From Rikenellaceae bacterium (GTDB lineage: Bacteria > Bacteroidota > Bacteroidia > Bacteroidales > UBA932): a stretch of 20,850 bases of DNA. How positions within the stretch are numbered: position 1 is the stretch's first letter; each line of letters begins with the position of its first letter. The translations under genes and the position numbers were made by a program. Shown in pieces: positions 1 to 8,215 of the stretch. The notes beneath the pieces are model-generated. The model did not search any database and was not told where the DNA came from. It was given only the letters and a program-made list of their open reading frames with translations. The DNA is taken from the NCBI GenBank assembly GCA_900769735.1, contig CAAGHY010000065.1:1-20850 (forward strand), in the 5' to 3' direction.

Positions 1-14
1 AAGAAATTTTTACA

Positions 15-22
15 TACCTTTG
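15..22 (+). promoter_or_regulatory. -7 promoter box of tRNA-Gln
   Basis: TACCTTTG matches the Bacteroidota housekeeping -7 consensus TAnnTTTG exactly and ends 9 bases before the mature tRNA. The -33 element would fall at or beyond the window edge and cannot be judged. Confidence 0.75.
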
Positions 23-31
23 CACTTCCAC

Positions 32-102
32 TGAGATATGGTGTAATGGTAGCACTACAGATTTTGGTTCTGTCTGTCAAGGTTCGAATCCTTGTATCTC
101 AA
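32..102 (+). tRNA. tRNA-Gln (anticodon TTG)
   Basis: The acceptor stem TGAGATA (32-38) pairs with TATCTCA (95-101), followed by discriminator A at 102. The anticodon stem-loop CAGATTTTGGTTCTG places TTG as anticodon, and the T-arm carries GGTTCGAATCC. The 3' CCA is not encoded. A promoter box lies just upstream and a terminator just downstream, so it is probably a single-gene transcript. Confidence 0.95.
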
Positions 103-106
103 CATT

Positions 107-134
107 AAGGGGCTTTGCAAAAGGCCCCTTTTTT
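107..134 (+). terminator. Rho-independent terminator after tRNA-Gln
   Basis: Stem AAGGGGC (107-113) pairs with GCCCCTT (124-130) over a 10-base loop and runs into a T tract ending at 134. An ATG at 115 in frame with the next gene lies inside this hairpin, which argues against using it as the start of that gene. Confidence 0.85.
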
Positions 135-165
135 GTTGTATATTGTAGTCATAAAACAGATGTTT

Positions 166-1236
166 ATGAAAAGCAATTTCCATTTTCCTATGAGTTGTTT
201 CCTGGCAGCTGCCCTGTTGCTGGGATGCAATGGCGGCGGTTCCCAAACCGCCAATAATGAGGTTGTACAGTTCCAGCAGGTGCAGGTGCCAAGTTATATA
301 AATGACCGGGAGCAGGCTGTCAATTATATGGTCAGGAATTTCTGGGACAAGTTTTTTGCCTTGCCGGCTCCGGTGGGGGAGAGTGCTTCTTCCGGTGCAG
401 AGGGTACCCGGAAAAATGGAGGCAACCGGTTATCGGGAAGAAGTGCAGTGCACGGAGTGGATTCCCTCTCTTTTGAGGAGGCTTTTGGAATGTATGCCCA
501 ACTGTTGAAAGTGTCGGCTCCAAAAACTGTGGAAAATTCTGTGCTGGAGCTGTTTGCCAATTTGGACTCATTGGCTTTGCAGGGTGAGCGGAGGCCGCTT
601 CTGGAGGTTATGAAGCGTGCAGAGCATTATTTCTATGATCCGAATTCACCGGTGCTGGATGAGGAGATTTACCTGTGTGCCCTCAACGGTATCCTTGCAG
701 CGCAGAGTCTCTCTGAGCTTGACAAGATGCAGTATGAGTACCAGCATAAGATCTGTTCCCTTAACAGAGTAGGTACTCCGGGTGCAGATTTTGCTTTCAG
801 ACAGCTAGTGGCAGGAAATTCTCTTCCCGACAGCAACTCCCAGTTGTATTCCCCAACCCCGCCAAAAGGATTTGCAGACAAAACCCTGTACAACCACGTA
901 AAGGGAGATTACACCCTGCTGTTTTTCAATAATCCCGATTGCAGTGCCTGCGGGGAGATTCTGGATGCAATAATGAATTCCCCATTGACGGCGTTGGTGC
1001 AGCAGAAGAGATTGAGCGTTGTGGCAATGTATACAGATGAGGACCTTTCGGCCTGGGCCAGGAACCGTGAGAAATATCCTGCAGAGTGGATTTACGCATT
1101 TGACCATAAACTCATTCTCAGGGACAACAACATCTATGGCTTGAGGGCAATTCCAAGCCTTTACCTGCTGGATAAAGAGAAAAAAGTGATACTCAAGGAT
1201 GCTACAGTTGATATGGTGATTAATGCATTGATATAG
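166..1236 (+). CDS. DUF5106-type lipoprotein with C-terminal thioredoxin-like domain
   Basis: This is a predicted lipoprotein of 356 residues. The signal peptide ends in a lipobox LLGC (residues 18-21), so Cys21 should be lipidated. No acidic surface-export signal follows the Cys (the next residues are NGGG), so the protein probably faces the periplasm. The middle resembles the DUF5106 domain that precedes thioredoxin folds in Bacteroidota. The C-terminal ~110 residues look like a thioredoxin fold: a CSAC motif (Cys259/Cys262) after a beta-strand, and a cis-proline candidate Pro330 in RAIPSLYLLD. The likely role is thiol-disulfide exchange or reductase activity in the envelope; the partner is unknown. 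I chose the ATG at 166 because upstream ATGs at 115 (inside the terminator) and 160 only lengthen the n-region. A bidirectional terminator follows. Confidence 0.85.
   Translation: MKSNFHFPMSCFLAAALLLGCNGGGSQTANNEVVQFQQVQVPSYINDREQAVNYMVRNFWDKFFALPAPVGESASSGAEGTRKNGGNRLSGRSAVHGVDSLSFEEAFGMYAQLLKVSAPKTVENSVLELFANLDSLALQGERRPLLEVMKRAEHYFYDPNSPVLDEEIYLCALNGILAAQSLSELDKMQYEYQHKICSLNRVGTPGADFAFRQLVAGNSLPDSNSQLYSPTPPKGFADKTLYNHVKGDYTLLFFNNPDCSACGEILDAIMNSPLTALVQQKRLSVVAMYTDEDLSAWARNREKYPAEWIYAFDHKLILRDNNIYGLRAIPSLYLLDKEKKVILKDATVDMVINALI
431..441 (+). repeat. YRTCGGGAAGA word, copy 1
   Basis: Reads TATCGGGAAGA inside the lipoprotein gene and encodes part of LSGR. It is one of nine copies of an over-represented word in this window. 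Confidence 0.6.
822..832 (-). repeat. YRTCGGGAAGA word, copy 2
   Basis: The minus strand reads TGTCGGGAAGA. On the coding strand of the lipoprotein gene it supplies LPDS, a different frame from copy 1 in the same gene. Confidence 0.6.
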
Positions 1237-1240
1237 ATGC

Positions 1241-1275
1241 AAAAAAAGCTGCCTGAGAAATCAAGCAGCTTTTTT
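1241..1275. terminator. Bidirectional terminator between lipoprotein and Na/Pi genes
   Basis: AAAAAAGCTGC (1242-1252) and GCAGCTTTTTT (1265-1275) form an 11-bp perfect stem with a 12-base loop. An A tract on one side and a T tract on the other let it stop the two convergent genes on both strands. Confidence 0.9.
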
Positions 1276-1292
1276 CATATGCGTAGGGAGAA

Positions 1293-2990
1293 TTATTTGA
1301 TCTCCATAATAGCCTCTGAAATGTTGATCATAAAGTCACCGACGTGCTCGCACTCATTTACAAGGTCCATATAGTAAACTCCTGTAAGGTAGTTGTATGT
1401 CTTGTTCTCAAGGTTAAGCAAGTGCTCCTCTTTAAGGTTGTTGCGGTACTCGTTGATATCCTGCTCAACATCCTGTGCATTTGCAATGTCATTGATCTGG
1501 GTGTAACCTTTCTGAAGGTTGTAGATCATTGCGTCAAATCCCTGGTTCAACAGGTCAACCATATAGTTGAGTTTCTTTATCATCTGCTCGTCAAACTTCA
1601 TGCTGTGGATATTGCGGCGCTGAAGGATACGTGCAATGTTGAAACCTGAATCACCAATGCTCTCAAGCTCACTGATAATCTTGTACATTGCCTGGATTCT
1701 GCGTGCAGACTCGTCACTGATTACACCGTTCTTAACCTGGTCAAGGAATTTTGCAATCTCAAGCTCAATACGGTCTGTCACCTGCTCATAGTGCTCAAGT
1801 TTCTTGTAAAGGACATCAAACTTCTCAGGATCTGTTTCATTGATTGCGCTCTTTGCATAAGCGTACTGTCTGCGGCAGATGTCTGCATAGTGTACAATCT
1901 CCTCTTTAGCCTGGTTAAGTGAAAGCTCGGCAGTGTTAAGCACACCACCCTGGATATATTGCAGACGGAATACCTCGCCCTCCTCTTTCTTGCCTTTGAT
2001 GATCTTTGTAACCAACTGTGCAATCTGGTTGGTAAACCATACAAGGATAAGGGTATTGCAGATATTGAACAGTGTATGTACAGTAGAGATTGCGTATAGG
2101 GTAGAGTTTGATGAAGCACCTGCTACAAGCGGGTTGTCCAATCCCATTGCCATAATGATCTTAGAAACTACAAAAAGGAAAGGGTGGAACAGGATAAGTA
2201 CCCAAACTACACCAAAGATATTGAATACACAGTGTGCCATAGCTGCCCTTCTCGCAGAAACGTTTGCCACTGAAGCTGCAATGTTTGCGGTAATGGTTGT
2301 ACCGATGTTCTCACCAAGTACCATAGCTGCACCCATCTCAAACGGAATCCATCCGTTGTTGCACATTACAAGGGTAAGTGCCATAGTTGCACTTGATGAC
2401 TGAAGTACAATTGTAAGGATTGTTCCAATACCTACAAACATAAGGATAGATCCATAACCGTAGTTGGTCCACTGCTGAAGGAATTCTAGAACTTCCGGTG
2501 TGCTCTGCAAATCAGGAACAGAAGATTTAAGGAAGCTCAATCCCAGGAACAACAATGAGAAACCGATTATAAGTTCACCAATAGATTTCTTTTTCTTTGC
2601 CTTGCACATCATAAATGCAAAACCAAAGGCAATAAGCGGAATTGCAAGTACGGCAATGTCTGCCTTGAATCCAAGCAGGGAAATCAGCCAGGCGGTGAAT
2701 GTTGTACCGATGTTGGCACCCATAATGACACCAATTGACTGAACCAAAGACAACAATCCTGCGTTAACAAAGCTCACAACCATAACGGTTGTTGCACTAG
2801 AAGACTGGATGACTGCTGTAATGAAAAGACCTGTGAGGATTCTGGATAGTGAGTTGGAAGTCATTGCTGCCAGGATATTCCTCAACTTGTCTCCGGCAAC
2901 TTTCTGAAGCGCTTCACTCATAAGGGTCATACCGTAAAGGAACAGACCCAAGGAACCAAGAAGCGTCAGGATGTTAAAAACTGCGTCCAT
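1293..2990 (-). CDS. Na/Pi-cotransporter family protein with PhoU-like C-terminal domain
   Basis: This 565-residue inner-membrane protein belongs to the PF02690 (NptA/YjbB-like, SLC34-related) family. Two inverted-topology repeats each carry the QSSS signature (residues 62-65 and 197-200) and a following GxNIGTT motif (GANIGTT at 91-97, then GENIGTT near 227). Residues from about 350 to the end are helical and hydrophilic, in the style of a PhoU domain. The family mediates sodium-coupled phosphate movement, and YjbB-type members can export phosphate; direction and substrate here are inferred. No phosphate-regulon genes are adjacent. A TATCTTTG box lies about 30 bases upstream and a shared terminator lies downstream. 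Length and motifs are intact. Confidence 0.93.
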   Translation of the reverse strand: MDAVFNILTLLGSLGLFLYGMTLMSEALQKVAGDKLRNILAAMTSNSLSRILTGLFITAVIQSSSATTVMVVSFVNAGLLSLVQSIGVIMGANIGTTFTAWLISLLGFKADIAVLAIPLIAFGFAFMMCKAKKKKSIGELIIGFSLLFLGLSFLKSSVPDLQSTPEVLEFLQQWTNYGYGSILMFVGIGTILTIVLQSSSATMALTLVMCNNGWIPFEMGAAMVLGENIGTTITANIAASVANVSARRAAMAHCVFNIFGVVWVLILFHPFLFVVSKIIMAMGLDNPLVAGASSNSTLYAISTVHTLFNICNTLILVWFTNQIAQLVTKIIKGKKEEGEVFRLQYIQGGVLNTAELSLNQAKEEIVHYADICRRQYAYAKSAINETDPEKFDVLYKKLEHYEQVTDRIELEIAKFLDQVKNGVISDESARRIQAMYKIISELESIGDSGFNIARILQRRNIHSMKFDEQMIKKLNYMVDLLNQGFDAMIYNLQKGYTQINDIANAQDVEQDINEYRNNLKEEHLLNLENKTYNYLTGVYYMDLVNECEHVGDFMINISEAIMEIK

Positions 2991-3019
2991 GCTTTTATTT
3001 TAAAAATGTTTGATGCTAG

Positions 3020-3027
3020 CAAAGATA
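3020..3027 (-). promoter_or_regulatory. -7 promoter box of the Na/Pi gene
   Basis: The minus strand reads TATCTTTG, an exact TAnnTTTG match 30 bases upstream of the start codon. No clear TTTG -33 element is seen at 19-21 bases. I could not identify a convincing promoter for the divergent gene starting at 3122 in the same 131-base gap. Confidence 0.55.
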
Positions 3028-3121
3028 ATACTTATAAATGAGGTCTTAAAGAAAGATTGAAAATATTGTTAACTTCGCAACAATAATGTAACAATTCCCC
3101 GTATAGCTATCCTTTCCAAAT

Positions 3122-6100
3122 ATGATGGGTGTAAAAATAATCAGACAGAAGCGTTGCTCCACAAATTTGTATGCAGGTATCCGGAAAATCCGGTTGCAGA
3201 TCCTTTTATTGGCAGTTGTTCTGCTGGCATCAGTTTCTGCTACCCCGCTGTATGCCCAGTATGTAATTAATGGGGGCACACCTGCCGCCACCCGCTGGAT
3301 GCAGCTTAAGGGAGATACATACAAGGTGGTTTATCCGCAGGGGGCAGATTCCCTTGCCAAAAGATATCTGTGGCTTCTTGAGCAGAACAAGAAGGCTGTG
3401 ATGCTTGGATTGGGCTCAATAAAACCTGCAAAGATTCCGGTAATCCTGTACAACGGAACAGCAAACAGCAATGGAATGGTAGTATGGGCCCCAAAAAGGA
3501 TGGAACTATATACCCTTCCAATGAGATACTCCTACCCCATAAGGTGGGATGAACAGCTGGCGGTGCACGAAAGCCGCCACGTGGGGCAGATGACCCATTT
3601 TACCAAGGGAATCTACAAGTTTGCAAGTGTTCTGTTGGGAGAGCAGGCACCTTCCGTAGGTGTAGGGTTGTATGGCCCAAGATGGCTTCTGGAGGGTGAT
3701 GCAGTTATAGCTGAAACGGAGCTTACCAATTCTGGAAGGGGGCGCAATGCAGAGTTTATGGAGTACTACAGGGCTGCATTCCTGGAAGGTGATACCAGGA
3801 ACTGGGACAAATGGAGGAGGGGATCCTATAAAAAATACTCTCCAGGATTGTACCAGGTGGGATATCTTGTAAACGGTACTGCCAGATATAAAACCGGCAA
3901 TTATGAATATTCGGGAGATGTGCTGGAGAACAGTGTGAAGCGTTTTTATGATTTTAACTTATACACAAAAGTGGCAGGCACTTCTCCTAAAAAAATGTTT
4001 GGGGAAGGGCAACGTATGATGACGGAAATCTGGAAGGAAGAGCTTTCCCGCAGAGGATCCATTACCCATCCCAAAGAGGTTTTGCAGAAAAGGGACAAAG
4101 GTTATGCAGAATACCGCTCGCCTGTGGCAATAGGCAAAGACTCAATACTTTACATAAAATATTCATTCAACACTCCAACCCAACTTGTATTGGTACACCA
4201 CGGCCAGGAGCAGGTTCTCAGGGGAATGGCATCTTCAGTGGAAGAGATAAGGTATGCCGGAGGAAAACTCTATTTTACAGAAAATGTGTCTTCTTCCCGA
4301 TGGAGCAATGCCGTTTACGGACGCATTTATTCCCTTGAACTTGACGGGCTGCTGGGGGCAGCGGTTGCACGTGGAGAGGCAATGGGGGGATATTCAGTTG
4401 CCCGGGACGGAAACCCAGGCCAGCAGAACAACTCTCAGGAAAATTTGCAGGGGAGGGGGAATGGAATTGTAAAACTGTCGGGAAGAGGATATTACAAGTC
4501 TCCCGATGTAAAGGGGGATACCTTGCTGGTTGAGGAGTTTTTCCCGGGAGGCGGATCTGCAGTTGTACTTATGGATGGCTGCAATGGGGAGGTTTTGCAT
4601 AGGATTCCTGCACCGTTTGGTGGTGAGGTTACAGAGGCGGTTTTTGTGGGGGATGACATTTATGCATTGGCAATCACTGATTTGGGACTTGGCCTTTTTA
4701 AGTGGGACGGGGAGTGGAAAAGGGTTATTGCCGAGCAGGCGGCTGGAATTGAGGATTTGAGGTGTGGGGAGCTTGAAAGTGGGGAGAAGGTGCTCCATTT
4801 TGTTTCCGATATTGATGGCGTGAGAAATGTATATATGCTTAATCTGGCTGCCGGTGAGTTGAGCAGGCTTACCAACTCCTTGTATGGGGCCGGTGAGGCG
4901 TGTTTGAGTGGCGGGAATCTGTATTATTCATCTTTGGAAACAGGTGGAAAGTTCCCTGTTAAGGTAACTGTAGGGGAGGCCCGTGGGTGCGGTTCCGAGT
5001 ATGAGCCTGTGTTTGCCGGAGGGAAGCTGGCTGGCAACTACAAGTACAAAGTGGCGGAGGAGCTTTCAAGGCAGGCGCGGGAAGCACTGGGCAGTGGCGG
5101 GTTGCTGGCATCTGAAGAGGAGATTGCTTTAAGGAACGGAACCTCAATTGTTTCATACAATGAAACAGAGGAGGAATTTTCAGGACGTGTTGAGCCACAT
5201 AGGTACAGCAAGGGGGGGCATCTGTTCAGGGTGCATTCTTGGGCTCCGGTTTATTATAATGTAGACCGCATTATGGAGTTTGATTTTGACAATCTTTATG
5301 AGGTGGTTGGAGCCGGTGCTACGGTTTACTCACAGAATACATTGGGTACCGCAGTTTCTATGTTGGGATATTCCTATCATAACGGATTGCACGGAGGACA
5401 TTTCAAGTTCAAGTATTCCGGATGGCTGCCTGTGTTGCAGGTTTCGGCTGATATAAATGGTGATGAGAGGTACAATACAAGTATAGTGAGGGATTCATTG
5501 GGGATAAAGAGAGTTGTAGAGCAGGCAAATGGGGTACTTGCAGAGTTTGAGGCTTTGGCCTATGTACCGCTTACATTCAACTCCCACGGCTGGCAGAGGG
5601 GAATTACACCTCAGGTGAGATGGGAATTCAGCAATGACGGGTATTATGATTCAGAGAAAAAAGGATTCGTTTATGCCAATACAGTTTCACCGGCATTGCA
5701 GTTCTATGTTATGAGGGACAAGGCGTATGCCGGAATTTTCCCAAGATGGGGTATTGGGGGAGTTGCCAAGTTGGGATTTGCCATTAATGGTGGTGAGAAT
5801 TTTGGAAGTGCAGCATCGCTGTATATGTATGGATATCTGCCTGGATTTGGTGCAACGCACGGCATAAAAGTGGCTGCAGGTGTGCAGAAACAATATGTGG
5901 AGGGGAAGAACTATTATATGGGGAATATGATTTCCATGCCACGCGGCTACAAGGATGGCATTTATGGTGAGCAATATTACCTTGCCACATTTGATTATGC
6001 TTTCCCGCTTTATTTGGGTGATTTCTCTCTATGGCATCTGGCTTATATCAAGAGACTGCAGGTGATACCTTTTACCGATTTTGCTGTAAACAGAGTTCCT

Positions 6101-6307
6101 GTTGTGGTTTCCGGGGCCTCTTCTTACTCAAGGAAAATGCAGAATACATCCCTTTATTCTTGCGGTACAGACTTGCTGGTAGATTTGTGTCCGTTCAAGC
6201 TGGGCTTTGAGTGCAGTGTGGGTGTCCGTTATTCATATAACGGCAACAACGGCAATTTCCCTGGAGCGGGCAATGCCTTCCAGATGCTGTTCTCGGTCTC
6301 TTTGTAG
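3122..6307 (+). CDS. Secreted gluzincin-like metalloprotease / propeller / outer-membrane barrel fusion
   Basis: A 1061-residue protein with a signal peptide (hydrophobic stretch about residues 25-40, ending near LYAQ at 43-46). Residues 55-330 resemble peptidase-MA-like gluzincins: AVHESRH contains HExxH (His149, Glu150, His153), and WLLEG places a third ligand candidate at Glu191, 38 residues later. Residues about 330-700 have the repeating beta-strand texture of TolB/PD40-like propellers. From about 715 to the end, alternating aromatic strands and a terminal strand ending FSVSL suggest an outer-membrane beta-barrel, as in other Bacteroidota surface proteins. Expected location is the outer membrane. 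The substrate is unknown and the protease activity is inferred from the intact motif only. A second in-frame ATG at 3125 is equally possible. The gene stops 8 bases from the end of convergent uvrC with no terminator visible between them. Confidence 0.75.
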   Translation: MMGVKIIRQKRCSTNLYAGIRKIRLQILLLAVVLLASVSATPLYAQYVINGGTPAATRWMQLKGDTYKVVYPQGADSLAKRYLWLLEQNKKAVMLGLGSIKPAKIPVILYNGTANSNGMVVWAPKRMELYTLPMRYSYPIRWDEQLAVHESRHVGQMTHFTKGIYKFASVLLGEQAPSVGVGLYGPRWLLEGDAVIAETELTNSGRGRNAEFMEYYRAAFLEGDTRNWDKWRRGSYKKYSPGLYQVGYLVNGTARYKTGNYEYSGDVLENSVKRFYDFNLYTKVAGTSPKKMFGEGQRMMTEIWKEELSRRGSITHPKEVLQKRDKGYAEYRSPVAIGKDSILYIKYSFNTPTQLVLVHHGQEQVLRGMASSVEEIRYAGGKLYFTENVSSSRWSNAVYGRIYSLELDGLLGAAVARGEAMGGYSVARDGNPGQQNNSQENLQGRGNGIVKLSGRGYYKSPDVKGDTLLVEEFFPGGGSAVVLMDGCNGEVLHRIPAPFGGEVTEAVFVGDDIYALAITDLGLGLFKWDGEWKRVIAEQAAGIEDLRCGELESGEKVLHFVSDIDGVRNVYMLNLAAGELSRLTNSLYGAGEACLSGGNLYYSSLETGGKFPVKVTVGEARGCGSEYEPVFAGGKLAGNYKYKVAEELSRQAREALGSGGLLASEEEIALRNGTSIVSYNETEEEFSGRVEPHRYSKGGHLFRVHSWAPVYYNVDRIMEFDFDNLYEVVGAGATVYSQNTLGTAVSMLGYSYHNGLHGGHFKFKYSGWLPVLQVSADINGDERYNTSIVRDSLGIKRVVEQANGVLAEFEALAYVPLTFNSHGWQRGITPQVRWEFSNDGYYDSEKKGFVYANTVSPALQFYVMRDKAYAGIFPRWGIGGVAKLGFAINGGENFGSAASLYMYGYLPGFGATHGIKVAAGVQKQYVEGKNYYMGNMISMPRGYKDGIYGEQYYLATFDYAFPLYLGDFSLWHLAYIKRLQVIPFTDFAVNRVPVVVSGASSYSRKMQNTSLYSCGTDLLVDLCPFKLGFECSVGVRYSYNGNNGNFPGAGNAFQMLFSVSL
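4292..4302 (-). repeat. YRTCGGGAAGA word, copy 3
   Basis: The minus strand reads CATCGGGAAGA. On the coding strand it encodes SSRW in the metalloprotease-barrel protein. Confidence 0.6.
4476..4486 (+). repeat. YRTCGGGAAGA word, copy 4
   Basis: Reads TGTCGGGAAGA in the metalloprotease-barrel gene, encoding LSGR. It lies in opposite orientation to copy 3. Confidence 0.6.
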
Positions 6308-6315
6308 CGGACAAG

Positions 6316-8184
6316 CTATTTCAGGTTATTGTAAATCAGTTCGGCCATTTTGGGGCCTACAACGGCGGCAATCTCTTCCAGGGAGGCAGCTTTAAGGCGT
6401 TTCACACTCTTGAAATGATGCAGTAGCTTCTGCTGTGTGGCTTCGCCTACTCCTTTTATCTGCATCAATTGTGAGGTAATCTGGTTTTTGGTACGTTTGC
6501 TCCGGTGGTGGGTAATTCCAAAACGGTGGGCCTCATCCCTCAGGTGCATAAGAAGTTTCAGGGCAGGGGAGTTCTTGTCAAGGAACAGAGGTGTAGGGTC
6601 TCCAGGAATCATAATCTCTTCAAGCCTCTCGGCAATGCTTATTACCTCAACGTGCGGTAATGGACGCATCTGAGGGCTGGTTGGGCACCCCGGGCGGTCG
6701 CCCAAAAGTCCCAGATTTTTTAAGGCGTCGTATGCAAAGTGCAGCTGGCCACGTCCACCGTCAATTACAATTAGTTGCGGTATCTCCCCACCCTCGGCCA
6801 GAAGGCGGGAGTAGCGGCGGTATACCACCTCATACATAGAGGCGTAGTCATTGGCCCCCACAACGGTTTTTATGTTAAAGTGGCGGTAGTCCCGTTTGCT
6901 TGGTTTTCCGTTCTTGAATACCACGCAAGCGGCAACAGGATTGGTACCCTGGGTGTTGGAGTTGTCAAAGCACTCAATGTGCAACGGAAGATGATCCATC
7001 TGAAGTGCCTCCTTAAGGGCAACCACACCACGGTTTTTCCCTTCATCCGGGTCTTTTATCTCCTCCTGCTTCATTTTCTGGAACATAAATGCCTTGGCGT
7101 TCTTGGTGCTCAGTTCCAGCAGGTTGAGTTTGTCACCCTTAAGGGGTACGTGGATATTGCGTCCAAGAGACAAGTTGTCGGGAAGAAAAGGGACCAGTAT
7201 TTCCTCTGTGCGGTGAATTGTCTTCCCGACAGGTTTATGAGTGTCCGATGGGACATCCACAATCTGGTAAATTTCCTGGATGAAGCGGGTTAGTACAGCC
7301 TCCTTCTCCTCCTCAATGTTCAGTTTGAAGTGGAGGTTGAGGGTTTGGATTATACATCCTCCGTTCAGGCGGAAGAAGTTTCCAAAGGCGTTTCCTTTCT
7401 CAAATACAATAGAAAAAACGTCTGTATTTGTGATACTTGGATGCACTATCAGTGATTTGCTGTAGTGGTTCTGCAGCAATTCCATCTTCTCTTTAAACTC
7501 CTGGGCCTGCTCAAACTCAAGGTTTGCGGCAAACTCCTGCATCTTCTTGCGGTATTCCCTTATAAGCTCATTGGTGTTGCCCCGCAAAATCTCCTTTATT
7601 CCGGAAATCTGGGCATTGTATTCCTCTGCAGAAATCTCTCCAACGCACGGCCCAAAGCACTTCTTTATATGAATGTTGAGGCACGGTTTGAATTTCCCCT
7701 GGGCAATGGCTGCATCCGTAAGGGCAAGCTTGCAGGTGCGGAGCTTGTATAGGGAGTTGATGAGGTCCAGCAAATGGTAGGCGTGCTGCACTGAGCTGTA
7801 CGGGCCAAAGTACAATGAGCCGTCCCTTACAAAACGGCGGGTAAGGAAAATGCGTGGAAACGGCTCGTTCTTTATGCAGATCCACGGGTAGCTTTTGCCG
7901 TCTTTAAGGAGGATGTTGTACTTGGGCTGGTACTGTTTTATGAGGTTGTTTTCAAGCAGCAGCGCATCCTGCTCACTCTCCACAATAGTGTGCTGCACAT
8001 CGGCAATTTTGGAGACCAGAACACGGGTCTTCACCGTTAGCTTGTCAGGACTTGCAAAATACTGTGAAACCCTCTTCCTCAAGTTTTTGGCCTTGCCAAT
8101 GTATATTATGGTACCTGAAGAATCCAGGAAGCGGTACACCCCCGGTTCAAGGGGCAGGATTGATATTTTTTCTTTCAGGTCCAT
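6316..8184 (-). CDS. uvrC: Excinuclease ABC subunit C (UvrC)
   Basis: UvrC makes the dual incisions of nucleotide excision repair after UvrA/UvrB damage recognition, in the cytoplasm. The 622-residue protein shows the N-terminal GIY-YIG nuclease (GVY at 15-17, YIG at 28-30, then KAKNLRKRV), a cysteine-containing segment, a UVR-type UvrB-binding helix pair (around FEQAQEFKEKM), the RNase H-like C-terminal nuclease (IECFDNSN, VIDGGRGQL, RDEAHRF) and a terminal helix-hairpin-helix (IKGVGEATQQKLL). I chose the ATG at 8184, giving MDLKEKISILPLEPGVY, because the upstream in-frame extension to 8235 runs back through the divergent promoter region and is not family-like. It carries an inverted pair of the YRTCGGGAAGA word. 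Confidence 0.97.
   Translation of the reverse strand: MDLKEKISILPLEPGVYRFLDSSGTIIYIGKAKNLRKRVSQYFASPDKLTVKTRVLVSKIADVQHTIVESEQDALLLENNLIKQYQPKYNILLKDGKSYPWICIKNEPFPRIFLTRRFVRDGSLYFGPYSSVQHAYHLLDLINSLYKLRTCKLALTDAAIAQGKFKPCLNIHIKKCFGPCVGEISAEEYNAQISGIKEILRGNTNELIREYRKKMQEFAANLEFEQAQEFKEKMELLQNHYSKSLIVHPSITNTDVFSIVFEKGNAFGNFFRLNGGCIIQTLNLHFKLNIEEEKEAVLTRFIQEIYQIVDVPSDTHKPVGKTIHRTEEILVPFLPDNLSLGRNIHVPLKGDKLNLLELSTKNAKAFMFQKMKQEEIKDPDEGKNRGVVALKEALQMDHLPLHIECFDNSNTQGTNPVAACVVFKNGKPSKRDYRHFNIKTVVGANDYASMYEVVYRRYSRLLAEGGEIPQLIVIDGGRGQLHFAYDALKNLGLLGDRPGCPTSPQMRPLPHVEVISIAERLEEIMIPGDPTPLFLDKNSPALKLLMHLRDEAHRFGITHHRSKRTKNQITSQLMQIKGVGEATQQKLLHHFKSVKRLKAASLEEIAAVVGPKMAELIYNNLK
7176..7231. repeat. Inverted pair of YRTCGGGAAGA words inside uvrC (copies 5 and 6)
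   Basis: TGTCGGGAAGA (7176-7186) and TCTTCCCGACA (7221-7231) form a perfect 11-bp inverted repeat around a 34-base loop. In uvrC the two arms encode LPDN and PVGKT, so they are read in different frames. Confidence 0.7.
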
Positions 8185-8201
8185 ACAGAGGAATTTTTTA
8201 G

Positions 8202-8209
8202 TAACTTTG
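8202..8209 (+). promoter_or_regulatory. -7 box of the OlsF-like gene
   Basis: TAACTTTG matches TAnnTTTG exactly and ends only 6 bases before the ATG at 8216. With the usual box-to-start spacing the transcript would begin within a couple of bases of the start codon. No TTTG -33 element is evident. Confidence 0.55.
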
Positions 8210-8215
8210 TTCCAT

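Noticed and set aside
805..1242. A 145-codon open frame antisense to the lipoprotein gene
   Set aside because: It is a shadow of the real gene; there is no start signal and it overlaps the terminator.
3101..3121. TATCCTTT as a -7 box for the metalloprotease-barrel gene
   Set aside because: It does not fit TAnnTTTG without an extra base, and no -33 element is correctly spaced.
6775..7293. A 172-codon open frame on the plus strand antisense to uvrC
   Set aside because: It lies wholly within the clear uvrC reading frame, has no promoter box or SD, and its translation has no recognisable pattern.
7895..8215. Upstream in-frame extension of the OlsF-like gene by 107 codons
   Set aside because: It runs antisense through the start of uvrC and upstream of the -7 box. 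The residues are serine/cysteine-rich and unlike the family.
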